A DNA stretch of 64,000 nucleotides from Phycisphaerae bacterium (GTDB taxonomy: Bacteria; Planctomycetota; Phycisphaerae; UBA1845; UTPLA1), in contig DATEMU010000007.1 in assembly GCA_035275405.1 (NCBI GenBank), forward strand, positions 310,001 through 374,000, written 5' to 3'. The first letter of the stretch is position 1. Every line of letters begins with the position of its first letter. Positions 34,310 to 44,106 of the stretch are shown one piece after another. A program made the translations under genes and the position numbers. The notes under the pieces were generated by a model that was given only the letters and a program-made list of their open reading frames with translations, did not search any database and was not told the DNA's origin.

Positions 34310-35005
34310 TCAGCCTTGCGAGATGCGCGTGATGGCCGGCAAGTCGAGGAGATTGGGGATGAAGGGGCGGTGATCCGGGTGAACGGTGCAGTATTCGATT
34401 GAGGCCCGGCCCGGTCCATTGGGGGGCTCATCGAAACGCATCCTTACAAAATGGTGATGATCTTCCATGACGGACTCGATCGCCAGTCGCGTCCGGCAGC
34501 CGTGCGGCTCATATTCCAGTTGCAGCGTCGCGAATTGACAGGCGCCCAGCGCCAGGCGATCGATTAACTTCGACGCCCTGAGGACGAAATAAATGAGCAG
34601 AGAGAAGAAAGCGCCCGCCGCGACGTGGCCGCTCCCGATGATGACGCCGACGGCCGACGTCGCCCAGATGCTGGCGCCGGTCGTGACGCCGATGACCAGG
34701 CCGCGTTCGCGGATGATCGCGCCAGCGCCGAGAAAGCCGATGCCGGTGACGATCTGAGCGGCGACGCGGGTGCGGTCGGCGCCGGGCCAGTCGCCACCCA
34801 GGAGGATGGAGGCCTGGGTGAAAATCGCGGACCCCAGGCAGATGAGGATGAGCGTGCGCATGCCGGCCGGCTTTTGGGCACGCTGGCGCTCGACGCCGAT
34901 GATCCCACCGCAGATGACGGAGGCGATCGTGACGATGACGCCAGCCCAGTGGGCGGGCACGACTTCATGGATGTCGCCGAGATAGGGCCAGAGACGATCG
35001 GACAT
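34310..35005 (-). CDS. MgtC/SapB-family membrane protein
   Basis: The 231-residue protein has the MgtC signature ICGGIIGVERQRAQKPAGMRTLILICLGSAIFTQ and then GIGFLGAGAIIRERGLVIGVTTGASIWATSAVGVIIGSG. It has four to five membrane helices and a soluble C-terminal domain. MgtC proteins affect magnesium adaptation and, in some species, F-ATPase. The frame extends to 35314, but the family start is ATG 35005. Confidence 0.87.
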   Translation of the reverse strand: MSDRLWPYLGDIHEVVPAHWAGVIVTIASVICGGIIGVERQRAQKPAGMRTLILICLGSAIFTQASILLGGDWPGADRTRVAAQIVTGIGFLGAGAIIRERGLVIGVTTGASIWATSAVGVIIGSGHVAAGAFFSLLIYFVLRASKLIDRLALGACQFATLQLEYEPHGCRTRLAIESVMEDHHHFVRMRFDEPPNGPGRASIEYCTVHPDHRPFIPNLLDLPAITRISQG

Positions 35006-35128
35006 ACGTGGATCGTCGGCAGGGCGGCGAGGGCGACTTGATTCCGTGCCGCTTGCTTCCCCTTCGCGCGTCCTTTCTAATCTTGCACCCGCGTCATCGC
35101 GTACATGAGGATATTGGAGGAGCCGCCA

Positions 35129-36451
35129 TTGGATATCGCCGCCTTGGAAAGCAAGATTCGCAGCAAGAAGGCCCTCGTCGGCATCATGGGCATGGGCTAC
35201 GTCGGGCTTCCGCTCGTCCGCACATTCGCCAACGCCGGTTTCCGCTGCCTTGGCTTTGACATCGACCCCGCCAAGGTGCGGATGCTCAATGCGGGCAAGA
35301 GCTATATCAAGCACATCCCGAACTCGATGATCGAAGGCCTCCTGCGGGCGAAGCGGTTTCGCGCGACGGCGAACTTCAAGGAGTTGCGCAAGCCCGACGC
35401 GATCATCATCTGCGTCCCGACGCCGCTCTCCAAGTCGCGCGATCCGGACATGAGCTACGTCGAATCGACCGCGCGGGCCGTCGCGAAGACATTGCGGCGC
35501 GGACAGCTCGTCGTCCTCGAATCGACGACCTATCCCGGCACGACGCGCGAACTCGTCAAGCCGATTCTGGAAAGCGGCGGCAAACTAAAGGCTGGTCGCG
35601 ATTTTTTTCTCGCCTTCAGCCCGGAGCGCGAAGACCCCGGCCGCAAGGACTATTCGACGGAGACGATCCCCAAGGTCGTCGGCGGGCTCGAACCTAAGAG
35701 TCGCCGGTTGGCCGTCGCGCTCTACTCCGGCGCGATCAGCCGCGTTGTCCCGGTCTCGACCTGCGAGATCGCCGAGGCGGCGAAGATTGTGGAAAACGTT
35801 TACCGGTGCGTGAACATCGCGATGGTCAACGAGCTGAAGGTACTCTTCGACAAGATGGGCATTGACGTGTGGGAGGTCATTAACGCGGCCAAGACCAAGC
35901 CATTCGGGTATTCGGCCTTCTACCCCGGCCCCGGTCTTGGCGGGCACTGCATTCCGATCGATCCATTCTACCTGACATGGAAGGCCCGGCAGTACGGCGA
36001 GCCGACACGGTTTATTGAGCTGGCGGGCGAGATCAACACGGCGATGCCCGAATACGTCGTCAACAAACTCGCCGAGGCGATGAATCATCGGCGCAAGCCG
36101 TTGTCGGGCTCGCGCGTGCTGGTCCTTGGTCTGGCGTACAAGAAGGACGTGGACGATCTGCGTGAGAGCCCGAGCATCGAACTAATCGAACTGCTCCGCG
36201 AGCGCGGGGCGAAGGTCGATTACAACGACCCGCACATCCCTCGGACCCATCGCGGCCGCGAGCACGACCTCGGGCTCAAGTCCATCCCGCTGTCGCCCAA
36301 GACGCTGAAGCGCTACGACGCCGTGCTGATTTCCACGGACCACACTGCTTATGACTACGACATGATCGTCCGCCACAGCAAGCTCGTCATCGACTCGCGG
36401 AACGCGACGGTCGGGGTGCGCAAGGGCCGCGAGAAGATCGTAAAGGCGTGA
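35129..36451 (+). CDS. UDP-sugar 6-dehydrogenase (UDP-HexNAc type)
   Basis: The 440-residue protein has the NAD fold (VGIMGMGYVGLPL), the middle helix with SPEREDPGR and KIVENVYRCVNIAMVNE, and the catalytic GLGGHCIPIDPF with its cysteine. It also has the C-terminal UDP-binding domain ending in STDHTAYDYDMIVRHSKLVIDSRNA. That tail is typical of WbpA-like enzymes that oxidise UDP-HexNAc to uronic acids for cell-surface polysaccharides. TTG 35129 is chosen because GGAGGAG precedes it by 6 bp; ATG 35105 is an alternative. The last 225 bp are duplicated at 37450-37674. Confidence 0.88.
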   Translation: MDIAALESKIRSKKALVGIMGMGYVGLPLVRTFANAGFRCLGFDIDPAKVRMLNAGKSYIKHIPNSMIEGLLRAKRFRATANFKELRKPDAIIICVPTPLSKSRDPDMSYVESTARAVAKTLRRGQLVVLESTTYPGTTRELVKPILESGGKLKAGRDFFLAFSPEREDPGRKDYSTETIPKVVGGLEPKSRRLAVALYSGAISRVVPVSTCEIAEAAKIVENVYRCVNIAMVNELKVLFDKMGIDVWEVINAAKTKPFGYSAFYPGPGLGGHCIPIDPFYLTWKARQYGEPTRFIELAGEINTAMPEYVVNKLAEAMNHRRKPLSGSRVLVLGLAYKKDVDDLRESPSIELIELLRERGAKVDYNDPHIPRTHRGREHDLGLKSIPLSPKTLKRYDAVLISTDHTAYDYDMIVRHSKLVIDSRNATVGVRKGREKIVKA

Positions 36452-36526
36452 ATTCGGCGGGCGATACCATGCCGTCGAGGTCTAGCTGTCGTGAAGAGAG
36501 CGAACCACGCTTGCGGCGGGTACGAA

Positions 36527-37291
36527 CTAGGGTAAAGACGTAGGATGCGGAAAATCCTGATGTTGTTCTTGGCTATCCATCGACAGCAGTCTTTCTGACT
36601 CTTGCTCAATGAAGTCTCTCACACTCCGGCGATCAGTTGCCGATAGCTTCAAATCCGGACCCCATGCGCGAGCGTGATTCTTGGGTCGTTGCTCCATCTC
36701 GAATAAAATGAACTTCAGGAATTCAATCATAGCTGTCGGTGTATTCTTGGCGGCGCGCATTTTGACTGCTCCCTTGACTCGCTTTTCGCTTTTATAGCCA
36801 CCGGTTGCGTACGGTGACCCACAATACGGCGGGCAATCTGGGAGATAGTCTCGGACAAGCGGCACTAGCCAGACTTCCTCTGCGGGACTGACTCCCGGCA
36901 TGGGGATGAACATCCAGGGGCTATGGAGTGTCGCCCTAAGGGGGTCCGTTGAAAAGCCTGCCATGTTCATTCCTATGGCGAATTCGTTGGGCATGAGCCA
37001 AAGGCTCGCGAGGACGATCTCCGTCGGAAGGATCGCCTCACCCTTCTGAATGCGCACGAGCTTGTTCACCGAGCCAAAAGGAACGTCGCCAAAATAGCGC
37101 AGGTATCGGCGTCGGCTGACTAACAACAGGCCATCCTTTGGAATCACCTCCCCATCCGAATCAACCAGCCGAACCGTCTCTCCACTCGCTACGCACCGAG
37201 CCGGAAGTGCTCCGAGGGGAATCGGGATTAAACACCCCGTGCTTCCGAGGCACGCTGCACCGAGGATAGTTGTCGCCGTCCTCCAGCCCAT
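36527..37291 (-). CDS. Putative lipoprotein, between two copies of a dehydrogenase 3' end
   Basis: The 254-residue protein begins MGWRTATTILGAACLGSTGC, a signal with lipobox GSTGC. The mature domain has a beta-rich part with Pro-rich turns (PMPGVSPAEEVWLVPL, DYLPDCPPYCGSPY) and a basic helical C-terminus. No family is recognised. It lies on the opposite strand to its neighbours, between the full dehydrogenase gene and a duplicated piece of its 3' end, and its codon use looks AT-richer than theirs. This points to arrival as a unit. Confidence 0.6.
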   Translation of the reverse strand: MGWRTATTILGAACLGSTGCLIPIPLGALPARCVASGETVRLVDSDGEVIPKDGLLLVSRRRYLRYFGDVPFGSVNKLVRIQKGEAILPTEIVLASLWLMPNEFAIGMNMAGFSTDPLRATLHSPWMFIPMPGVSPAEEVWLVPLVRDYLPDCPPYCGSPYATGGYKSEKRVKGAVKMRAAKNTPTAMIEFLKFILFEMEQRPKNHARAWGPDLKLSATDRRSVRDFIEQESERLLSMDSQEQHQDFPHPTSLP

Positions 37292-37404
37292 TACATAAGG
37301 GTAGACGAGATGTTCGCAATCTGAAAGTTCTCATGGAGAAGGCATTGACCGTAACAGAAAACCGCGAGTTAGGCTGAGGAGCCGTTATCATTTGTCGTGA
37401 ACGG

Positions 37405-37674
37405 TTGGTTGTTTTGGAAGTCAGTAATCTCTCCAAAGCGTATGTTAACGACCCGCACATCCCCCGGACGCATCGCGGCCGTGAGCACGACCTCGGGCTC
37501 AAGTCCATCCCGCTGTCGCCCAAGACGCTGAAGCGCTACGACGCCGTGCTGATTTCCACGGACCACACTGCTTATGACAACGACATGATCGTCCACCACA
37601 GCAAGCTCGTCATCGACTCGCGGAACGCGACGGTCGGGGTGCGCAAGGGCCGCGAGAAGATCGTCAAGGCCTAG
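37405..37674 (+). pseudogene. Duplicated 3' fragment of the UDP-sugar dehydrogenase gene
   Basis: From 37447 on, the sequence repeats 36224-36451 with about nine differences, including the stop codon (TAG for TGA). It encodes only the C-terminal ~75 residues (NDPHIPRTHRG ... KIVKA), so no active enzyme can result. The short extra part before it (MVVLEVSNLSKAYV) is unrelated. It ends 11 bp inside the 3' end of the convergent gene at 37664. Confidence 0.85.
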
Positions 37675-39370
37675 CGCCCTTCGCGATGCGCCCGCCCGCC
37701 TTAGCGACTTCCCCCAACAGCCCTTTGAAGGCTTCGTGCGCTTGCAACCGCATGACGTAGGATCGCTCTGTCTTGCCGCCCTTGGCGCGCATCAGGCGAA
37801 CCAGTGATTTCCGATCGGCGCTGGGGCAGCGGTTGCTCCAAGTCGTCATGGCGACGAGTGGGCTGAGTCGTTCAAAGGCGCTTCGCTCCTCGACCGGCCA
37901 TCGCGACAGACCGGTGGCGCCCAATACCTTGCTCGCTCGCCGGACGGCCCACGCCTCCGCCGTCTTGCGATTGCCGGCGAATCGCTTTCCAATCCACCGC
38001 GTCACCGCCAGACCGATATCGATGATCTCCGGCGCGTGCGCGGCGGCGTTCGCCGCCGATCGCAGGTCGAGGCGGAGTCGGGCCCCGGCCAGCCGGCGCA
38101 GCGCCGACGGCGGACAACGATATTTCCGATCGCTTGAAAGTTGGCAATGCTCGTTCTCGGCCAGCTTGGCCGTCCTGGGATCGATGGGGCGAAATCCCAG
38201 CCGGTAGTAAAACCAGAACGCTCCGGAACGGATCGCCTCGGTATTCCCCGCCCCGAATTGAAAGGGATCGACCGTAAAATAGCCGGCGCGAAAATGATGA
38301 CGAAATACGCGAAGGACGCAGGCAAACGCCAGCGCCGACTCGCCGCCGCGGAACTCGTCGAAGATATTGACGCCGATCTCACACCGCTCCATGAAAACCC
38401 ATCCGCCGCCATAGCCGATGGGCACCCGGTTGCGCGCGACGACGAACCCGAAGTAGCTTTCAATCGGCAGGCGTCGATCCGGCGACATGCCGAAAACGGC
38501 GATGTCAATGCCGTGTTCCTGCCGAAACAAATAGACCTCCCGATCGTTCGCATAGGTCAACGTGTCGATTTCGCGGCGGCGAACGCACAGTGTCGCGCGG
38601 CAGGCGTCGAGGACCGCGCGAGCGTTCGTGGCGGGCAGGGGACGGGCCGCAGGCACGCTTTGTTCAAGGATGGTTTCGGCGTTGGGAGAACGAAGGAAGT
38701 CGCCCGTCTGCCAATGGAGGGGCCGAGGCGGGAAGCGCACCAACGTCCTCGACGATCGCCGACCCCGCAGCGACCAACGGACGGCGAGATCGAGCGTATC
38801 GAACGCCTGTTCGCGAACGACCTCCGAGGCCGGCATGGCATCGACCTGTTGGATCAGCCACGACAAGTCTGCCCGACCGCGACCCGCCGCCACGCGAATC
38901 CATTCCCGAGTGGACAGCCGTTCGCACAGGAGACCGTCGCGCTCCACGGGCGCCGCCAGGTGATTCAGAAATTCGCCAAAGCTTTCGCTACCGTCGTCAT
39001 TTTCCCATTCGAGGCGGACCTCGCGTCCGAATTGATTCGTCAACCATCGGCAGATATCCAGCGAGAAAGGACAGACGACGTGGGACCCGGCGATTCCGCT
39101 GTTCTCCAGGCGTCGGACCTGACCGCTCGTCCTGGATTGGACAACACGGCGGATACGGAGAAGTTCTCGATCGACCTGGCGAAGGACCGAGCGATCATCC
39201 GGATGGGCGATCACGAACAGCAAAGCGTCGTGGTAGTTACGGATCGCCCGCGGATCGTCGATCGGCATCCGCGACGCTTGCGCCAGCCATCGCCGTTTCG
39301 CCGAGCGCTGTGTTCGACCGAAAGACGTGCGAAGCCTGGTCAGAGAAGAAATAATGGAGGGAGTCGGCAC
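37664..39370 (-). CDS. Hypothetical protein with acetyltransferase-like segment
   Basis: A large protein (about 570 residues) without a membrane helix. The region GFVVARNRVPIGYGGGWVFMERCEIGVNIFDEFRGGESA is followed by AGNTEAIRSGAFWFYYRLGFRPID, which resembles the core of a GNAT-like acyltransferase fold (inference). The remainder is helical and Arg-rich. The start is uncertain: GTG 39370 (used here) leaves room for the divergent ABC gene, ATG 39268 is an alternative, and an ATG at 39463 would overlap that gene. No family recognised, and the annotation is tentative beyond coding status. Confidence 0.6.
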   Translation of the reverse strand: MPTPSIISSLTRLRTSFGRTQRSAKRRWLAQASRMPIDDPRAIRNYHDALLFVIAHPDDRSVLRQVDRELLRIRRVVQSRTSGQVRRLENSGIAGSHVVCPFSLDICRWLTNQFGREVRLEWENDDGSESFGEFLNHLAAPVERDGLLCERLSTREWIRVAAGRGRADLSWLIQQVDAMPASEVVREQAFDTLDLAVRWSLRGRRSSRTLVRFPPRPLHWQTGDFLRSPNAETILEQSVPAARPLPATNARAVLDACRATLCVRRREIDTLTYANDREVYLFRQEHGIDIAVFGMSPDRRLPIESYFGFVVARNRVPIGYGGGWVFMERCEIGVNIFDEFRGGESALAFACVLRVFRHHFRAGYFTVDPFQFGAGNTEAIRSGAFWFYYRLGFRPIDPRTAKLAENEHCQLSSDRKYRCPPSALRRLAGARLRLDLRSAANAAAHAPEIIDIGLAVTRWIGKRFAGNRKTAEAWAVRRASKVLGATGLSRWPVEERSAFERLSPLVAMTTWSNRCPSADRKSLVRLMRAKGGKTERSYVMRLQAHEAFKGLLGEVAKAGGRIAKGARP

Positions 39371-39455
39371 AATCCATCCTCGGCGAGGATTCTCACTCGC
39401 ATGGCGAACAGCAACCCTTAGAATCGTCGCCTCGATTGCCGATGGGAGCAACGCC

Positions 39456-40388
39456 TTGCCCATTCTTGATGTTCAACAACTTCAAAAGTCTTATGGCGTG
39501 CTGCGTGCCGTCGACGAGGTCAGCTTCAGCATCAATGTCGGCGAGATCTTTGGCCTGCTCGGGCCCAACGGGGCGGGCAAGTCCACGACCATCAACATTA
39601 TCGCGACGACGCTGGAGGCCGATGGCGGCGCCGTGTCGGTTAGCGGCGTGCCGATCTCCCGCTCGACGGAGTACAAGCGGAAGATCGGGTATGTGCCGCA
39701 GGAAATCAGCCTGGCGGATCGGCTGACCGCCCGCGAGAACCTGCACTTCCTTGGACGACTCTACGATCTTGGCGGGCCCCTCCTTCGCACCCGAACGAAC
39801 CAGGCCCTGGCCGACGTGGGGCTGAGCGATCGCGCGGACCATCTGGTCAAGACCTTTTCCGGCGGCATGAAACGCCGGCTCAACATCGCCGCCGCGCTCT
39901 TGCACGATCCCGATCTCATACTCATGGATGAGCCGACGGCGGGCGTCGATCCGCAGGCGCGGGCGTACATCTTCGAAGTCGTCGAAAAGCTCGCCGCCGG
40001 CGGAAAGGCGATCCTTTACACGACGCACTACATGGAAGAAGCGCAGCGGCTCTGCCGGCGCACCGCGATCATCGACCACGGAAAGATCCTGGCGATGGGG
40101 ACGCTCGATGAACTGGTCCGGGCGACGAATAAGAAAGTCGCGCTCATCGTCGACGCCCTGGACATGACACCTGCCGCCGCCGAAAAGCTGGCGGCCGCCC
40201 TGGGTGATGTAGCCTGGACCGTGAAGGAGACTGCTGCGCACCTGACCGTGCCGCAGGGTGAACAGGTGCTCTTGAAGGCGGCCAAGGCCGCGGAGACGTT
40301 GGGCCTGCATCCGACGGCCCTTCGCCTCGCCGAGCCGAATCTGGAAGACGTTTTCCTGGAACTGACCGGCCGGGCACTGAGGGATTAA
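39456..40388 (+). CDS. ABC transporter ATP-binding protein (NatA/drug-export type)
   Basis: The 310-residue protein has Walker A GPNGAGKST (residues 36-44), the Q-loop YVPQE, signature FSGGMKRRL, Walker B LILMDEP and the switch histidine in TTHYMEE. The C-terminal ~80 residues form a regulatory extension typical of the DrrA/NatA class. The start is TTG 39456, with GGGAG 7 bp upstream. It couples to the permease gene 4 bp downstream. The substrate is unknown. Confidence 0.9.
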   Translation: MPILDVQQLQKSYGVLRAVDEVSFSINVGEIFGLLGPNGAGKSTTINIIATTLEADGGAVSVSGVPISRSTEYKRKIGYVPQEISLADRLTARENLHFLGRLYDLGGPLLRTRTNQALADVGLSDRADHLVKTFSGGMKRRLNIAAALLHDPDLILMDEPTAGVDPQARAYIFEVVEKLAAGGKAILYTTHYMEEAQRLCRRTAIIDHGKILAMGTLDELVRATNKKVALIVDALDMTPAAAEKLAAALGDVAWTVKETAAHLTVPQGEQVLLKAAKAAETLGLHPTALRLAEPNLEDVFLELTGRALRD

Positions 40389-40392
40389 CGAC

Positions 40393-41607
40393 GTGCTGCG
40401 CTCGCTTCGAATCATCGCCATCATCGCGGGCAAGGACCTGCTCATCCTCGGCCGCTCCAAGGCGACGCTCGCCGTCATCTTCCTGCCCGGCATCGTCCTC
40501 TACACCGTCTTTACCAACATCTTCAGCGGTCCAGCGGGAACCGGCCGCCCGTTTCGCGTGGCAGTGGTCGACGAAGACCAGAGCGACGCCTCGCGGCAAA
40601 TGATCGAGTCGCTCTCCGCGACCAATATGAAAGTCATCCGGACGATGGATGGTACGGAGGGCAGCCCGCCGCTGACCGCCGAGGCAGCCATCGACGCGAT
40701 TCGCCGCCGTGGGACGTATCGCGTCGCACTCGTCATTCCCAAAGGCTTTCACGAGTCGCCCAACATGCTCCACCGGCCGGACCATCACGCGGGAATCGTG
40801 ATGTACTACGACGAATTGGAGCCGATCGAGCCGCAGATCGTCGGCGGATTGGTGCAGATGGCGGCCGGCCGGCAGCTCTTCACCAGCATGTTCAACATCG
40901 GAAAGGAAAAGCCGGCGACGAGCGGCCCCGCGGAGCTGGATGAGCGGATGCTGGTAAAGATCGACCGGAAAACGGTCCAAGTGAAGCGGATGAAGAACGC
41001 GGCAGAGCACGCTTTTCTCGCGGGGATCGTGCCGATGTTTCTCCTCTTCAGCGCGGCCGGTGCGGCGCGCGGGATATTGGACTCGATCAAGAGCGGCGAG
41101 ATTCGCCGGCTGACGGCTGCCCCGATCCACTCCTCGCACCTGCTGCTCGGCGGACTGACCAACATGCTGCTGGTGCAAATGATTCAGTGCTACGTGATGT
41201 ATATCTACGCGTGGCTCGTCTTCGACGTCGCCATCTGGCAGATCACCGGCGGTCTCTTTGCCGTCACGCTCTGCACGGCGGCGGCCACGATCGGATTCGG
41301 TTTGTTCCTCGGCGCGCTGTGCCGGACGCCGGAGCAGATCGACGCGGTCGGGACGATCGTGATTCTCGCCATGAGCGCGATCGGCGGGAGCATGGTCCCG
41401 CGCCACGTCATGCCGGAGTGGATGCAGAAGTTTGGGCTCTTCACCATCAACGGCCAGTCCTACGACGCGTTCATGAGCGTGCTGTCGTTTGAAGGGCTCG
41501 CGGGATTGGCGCGTCCTTGCGGCGTCCTGCTTGCCGTCGCGGCGGTCTCCGCGATTATTGGCAGCGCGCTCCTGGGCCGACGAATGCGCAGCGGACCGAC
41601 GGCATGA
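40393..41607 (+). CDS. ABC-2 type permease
   Basis: The 404-residue protein has one N-terminal membrane helix, a long extracytoplasmic loop (residues ~45-215) and five to six helices in the last half. The last half includes GEIRRLTAAPIHSSHLLLGGL and IVILAMSAIGGSMVPRHVMPEW, a DrrB/NatB-type domain. The start is GTG 40393. It forms the channel for the preceding ATPase; the substrate (Na, drug or lipid) is not assignable. It ends at a GC-rich inverted repeat (41619-41673). Confidence 0.87.
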   Translation: MLRSLRIIAIIAGKDLLILGRSKATLAVIFLPGIVLYTVFTNIFSGPAGTGRPFRVAVVDEDQSDASRQMIESLSATNMKVIRTMDGTEGSPPLTAEAAIDAIRRRGTYRVALVIPKGFHESPNMLHRPDHHAGIVMYYDELEPIEPQIVGGLVQMAAGRQLFTSMFNIGKEKPATSGPAELDERMLVKIDRKTVQVKRMKNAAEHAFLAGIVPMFLLFSAAGAARGILDSIKSGEIRRLTAAPIHSSHLLLGGLTNMLLVQMIQCYVMYIYAWLVFDVAIWQITGGLFAVTLCTAAATIGFGLFLGALCRTPEQIDAVGTIVILAMSAIGGSMVPRHVMPEWMQKFGLFTINGQSYDAFMSVLSFEGLAGLARPCGVLLAVAAVSAIIGSALLGRRMRSGPTA

Positions 41608-41618
41608 AGCCAATATTT

Positions 41619-41673
41619 GGTGGGCGCCTTGGCCAAAGTGTCGTTCCGCTCGACGCGCGCTTCGGCGCCCACC
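41619..41673 (+). repeat. Perfect 10-bp inverted repeat after the ABC permease
   Basis: GGTGGGCGCC (41619-41628) and GGCGCCCACC (41664-41673) with a 35-base loop, 11 bp past the stop codon. It has no T-run, so it is a structured 3' end rather than a classical terminator. Confidence 0.55.
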
Positions 41674-41805
41674 GGGCCCTATTGGCCCGAGATACGCGGG
41701 CCTCCGGACAGGGAAACCTTCTCCAATCTCTATTACCCATACCCCGTTCGTGGCGGAATCTGACACGATTGAGAGGCGGATTTGCGAAAATCTTGCGGAG
41801 TTCTG

Positions 41806-43083
41806 TCAGGACCGCCCAAACCGGGTAAAAAACAGGGCCGCCCCCGCCAATCCGACGAAACTTGCCAGCGAAAACGTCGCCAGCGGCCCGATGCCCGGCG
41901 AGATGCGATCACCGACAATCCACGCGACGGCCCCGACCGGGGAGGCCCACATGACCGCCGCGCTGCGGACGCTCCAGTAGAGGCCGATGGCCTGGGTCCT
42001 CACGTCCGGTGGAACGAGGTCGGCGATCATCGCCTTGCGCGCCGGTTCGCCGATCTCGCGCAGGCCGCCGATGACGAAGGCGAGTGCCAGCCCGATCGTT
42101 CCGAGCGTAGGGCCTAGCACCGCGAGACTGACGGGAAACAGTGCGAAGAAGATGAAGGTGAGGCCGATGAAGGGTTTCTTGGCGAGGCCTTCGCGGCTGG
42201 CGAGAGGGCCGATGATCACGTAGAGCAGGATGTTGACCGCCGCCTGGATATTGAGCAGCAGCGATTGGTAGAGGGCCGCGCCGGTGGCGAGGTTTTCCGA
42301 GAGGATCGGCACGCAGTAGAGGATGATGAACGGCCCGGCCAGCCCCTCGGCCCAGCGGGCGAAGATGTCTGCGGCGAGGAGGCGCTTCAGATCGGCGGGA
42401 AACTGGCGCAGCAGATGTCTCGGTCGGTGCATCGACATCTGCGCGTCGCGGCTGGCGGTCCGCATGAAGCGGGCCTGCATCCCGATGGCCAGGAGGATGA
42501 GCACGATCGACACGACGATGTCGGCTTGGACACCGCCGACGCTGCCGAATTGCCAAACGAGTAGGCCGCTGAGGAAGTAGGCGAAGATCCGCGAGACACG
42601 GCGAAAGATGGCTTGCAGCGAAAACGCCATTGTCCGCCGATCCGGCGGGATGGCGTCGCCGACGACGGTGATCGTGGCCGGGCCGGCAATCGAATCCCAG
42701 ACGAAGATGAAAGGAATCGCGACGAAGACGGCGAGCGGCGTTTGCCAGAGCAGGATGATCGTCAGGCCGACGAGGGGGAGGACGTTGAAGAGGAGCAGCG
42801 CGCGACGCGTATTGAGCCAACCGCCGATCGCCCCGCCTGCGTAGTAGTTGATCGCTTCGAGACCATCGCGATAAAAGCCATAGAGGCCGATCAGGAGGAT
42901 GAACCAGGGATCGCCTGATTGAGCCTGCCGCCGAAGCTCTTTGAGGTATTGCGGGATCAGCGGGGACCAGAGTTCGGTGCTGGCGGTGATGAAGAGGATC
43001 GCGGCGAGGAGGGCGAAGGTGGAGGCGTTCAGGCCGAGGAATGAACGCCAAGCGTGTTCGGGGGTGCGAGTGCCACCGGACAT
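41806..43083 (-). CDS. MFS transporter
   Basis: The 425-residue protein has about twelve hydrophobic helices with MFS features: the loop between helices 2 and 3 (GGWLNTRRALLLFN), GDAIPPDRRTMAF, and the repeated half-domain loop LREIGEPARKAMIADLVPPDVRTQAIG. It is probably an inner-membrane exporter or metabolite porter. The ABC pair's 3' end lies 200 bp away. No substrate clue. Confidence 0.82.
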   Translation of the reverse strand: MSGGTRTPEHAWRSFLGLNASTFALLAAILFITASTELWSPLIPQYLKELRRQAQSGDPWFILLIGLYGFYRDGLEAINYYAGGAIGGWLNTRRALLLFNVLPLVGLTIILLWQTPLAVFVAIPFIFVWDSIAGPATITVVGDAIPPDRRTMAFSLQAIFRRVSRIFAYFLSGLLVWQFGSVGGVQADIVVSIVLILLAIGMQARFMRTASRDAQMSMHRPRHLLRQFPADLKRLLAADIFARWAEGLAGPFIILYCVPILSENLATGAALYQSLLLNIQAAVNILLYVIIGPLASREGLAKKPFIGLTFIFFALFPVSLAVLGPTLGTIGLALAFVIGGLREIGEPARKAMIADLVPPDVRTQAIGLYWSVRSAAVMWASPVGAVAWIVGDRISPGIGPLATFSLASFVGLAGAALFFTRFGRS

Positions 43084-43211
43084 AGTAAGACGCTATCGGC
43101 CAGGGACCGCCCGGTCAAAGCATGGGAGGTGTGATTGGTGGCTCTGTGATCGATAAGATGTAAGGACAGTTGCCTTGATCGTATTACGATCTTTTCAAGA
43201 TGGAGCCTCCC

Positions 43212-43952
43212 ATGCTTCAAATGCAAGTCGGTTGCCTGACGTCGACTGGGATTGCGATCGTTTTGTTTGTATGTCCCCCTCCTATTTCTCAATCCACAAC
43301 CAGCCAGCCCTCATCTGAGCTAACGGCAGAAGAGATCCTCAGGCGAACTAGGGAGGTTTACTCCAAGTGCAAAACGTATCGGGACACCGGTTACTTGGAA
43401 GGAAATAGTCGAGAAAGCCCTCTGAGGCTGGAACGAACAAGGGAGTTCACGACGGCATTCGTCCGTCCTGGCCAGTTTCGATATCAAGAGTGGGACAAAA
43501 AGCGCGCTAACGAGGTTCGACAAATCATCTGGCGAAACGGCCAACAGGTCAAGACTTGGTGGGGAGGCAACAAAGGGAGAAAGATCATTGATCGAGCATC
43601 TCTTGATAAGGCAATTGATCCGCCGATCTCCGTTGGAGGAGAGCACACCGTTGTGATGTTATTGATGCCCGGCGAGGTGCATGGCCCAGGCATTTCCGGC
43701 CTAAGGAACTTAATGCGACTAGAAGACAAAACAGTAGACGGCCACAATTGCTATGTTGTCGCGGGGCGCGGGAAGAGCACATCTGCCACTATTTGGGTAG
43801 ATAGTCGGCAATTCCTTGTTCGCCGAGTCGAGGACGTGAACAGCTATATCACGCACGAAAGGCGGGGCCGTCGGACGTTCAACCCCGTCATCGATGAGCC
43901 AATTCCAGAGAGCTCATTAGCATTCAGGCCACCGGAAAATGACACCAAGTAA
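43212..43952 (+). CDS. Secreted LolA-like protein
   Basis: The 246-residue protein has a hydrophobic start (VGCLTSTGIAIVLFVC) and a mature domain with ELTAEEILRRTREVYSKCKTYRDTGYLE. This begins like planctomycete LolA/outer-membrane-lipoprotein-sorting proteins, as does the later WVDSRQFLVRRVED. LolA carries lipoproteins across the periplasm; many planctomycete members with this fold have unknown roles. ATG 43212 has GGAG 7 bp upstream; ATG 43200 is less likely. AT content is slightly above its neighbours. Confidence 0.65.
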   Translation: MLQMQVGCLTSTGIAIVLFVCPPPISQSTTSQPSSELTAEEILRRTREVYSKCKTYRDTGYLEGNSRESPLRLERTREFTTAFVRPGQFRYQEWDKKRANEVRQIIWRNGQQVKTWWGGNKGRKIIDRASLDKAIDPPISVGGEHTVVMLLMPGEVHGPGISGLRNLMRLEDKTVDGHNCYVVAGRGKSTSATIWVDSRQFLVRRVEDVNSYITHERRGRRTFNPVIDEPIPESSLAFRPPENDTK

Positions 43953-44106
43953 TGGGTGTGTGAGTACTTGGGCTTGAACGGCCATTCGCCATCTCGTTGC
44001 ATTGCCTCAAGGCTGGTCGCATACTAACGTGTGAAACGACCGCCTGCAGTGCGTTCTAACTAACGGCATCGGCATCTACCGAAGCCTAATTCAGGAGTCA
44101 TTCGTC

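Noticed and set aside
40144..41766. 540-residue open frame opposite the ABC pair
   Set aside because: It covers two well-supported genes on the other strand and has no domain content.
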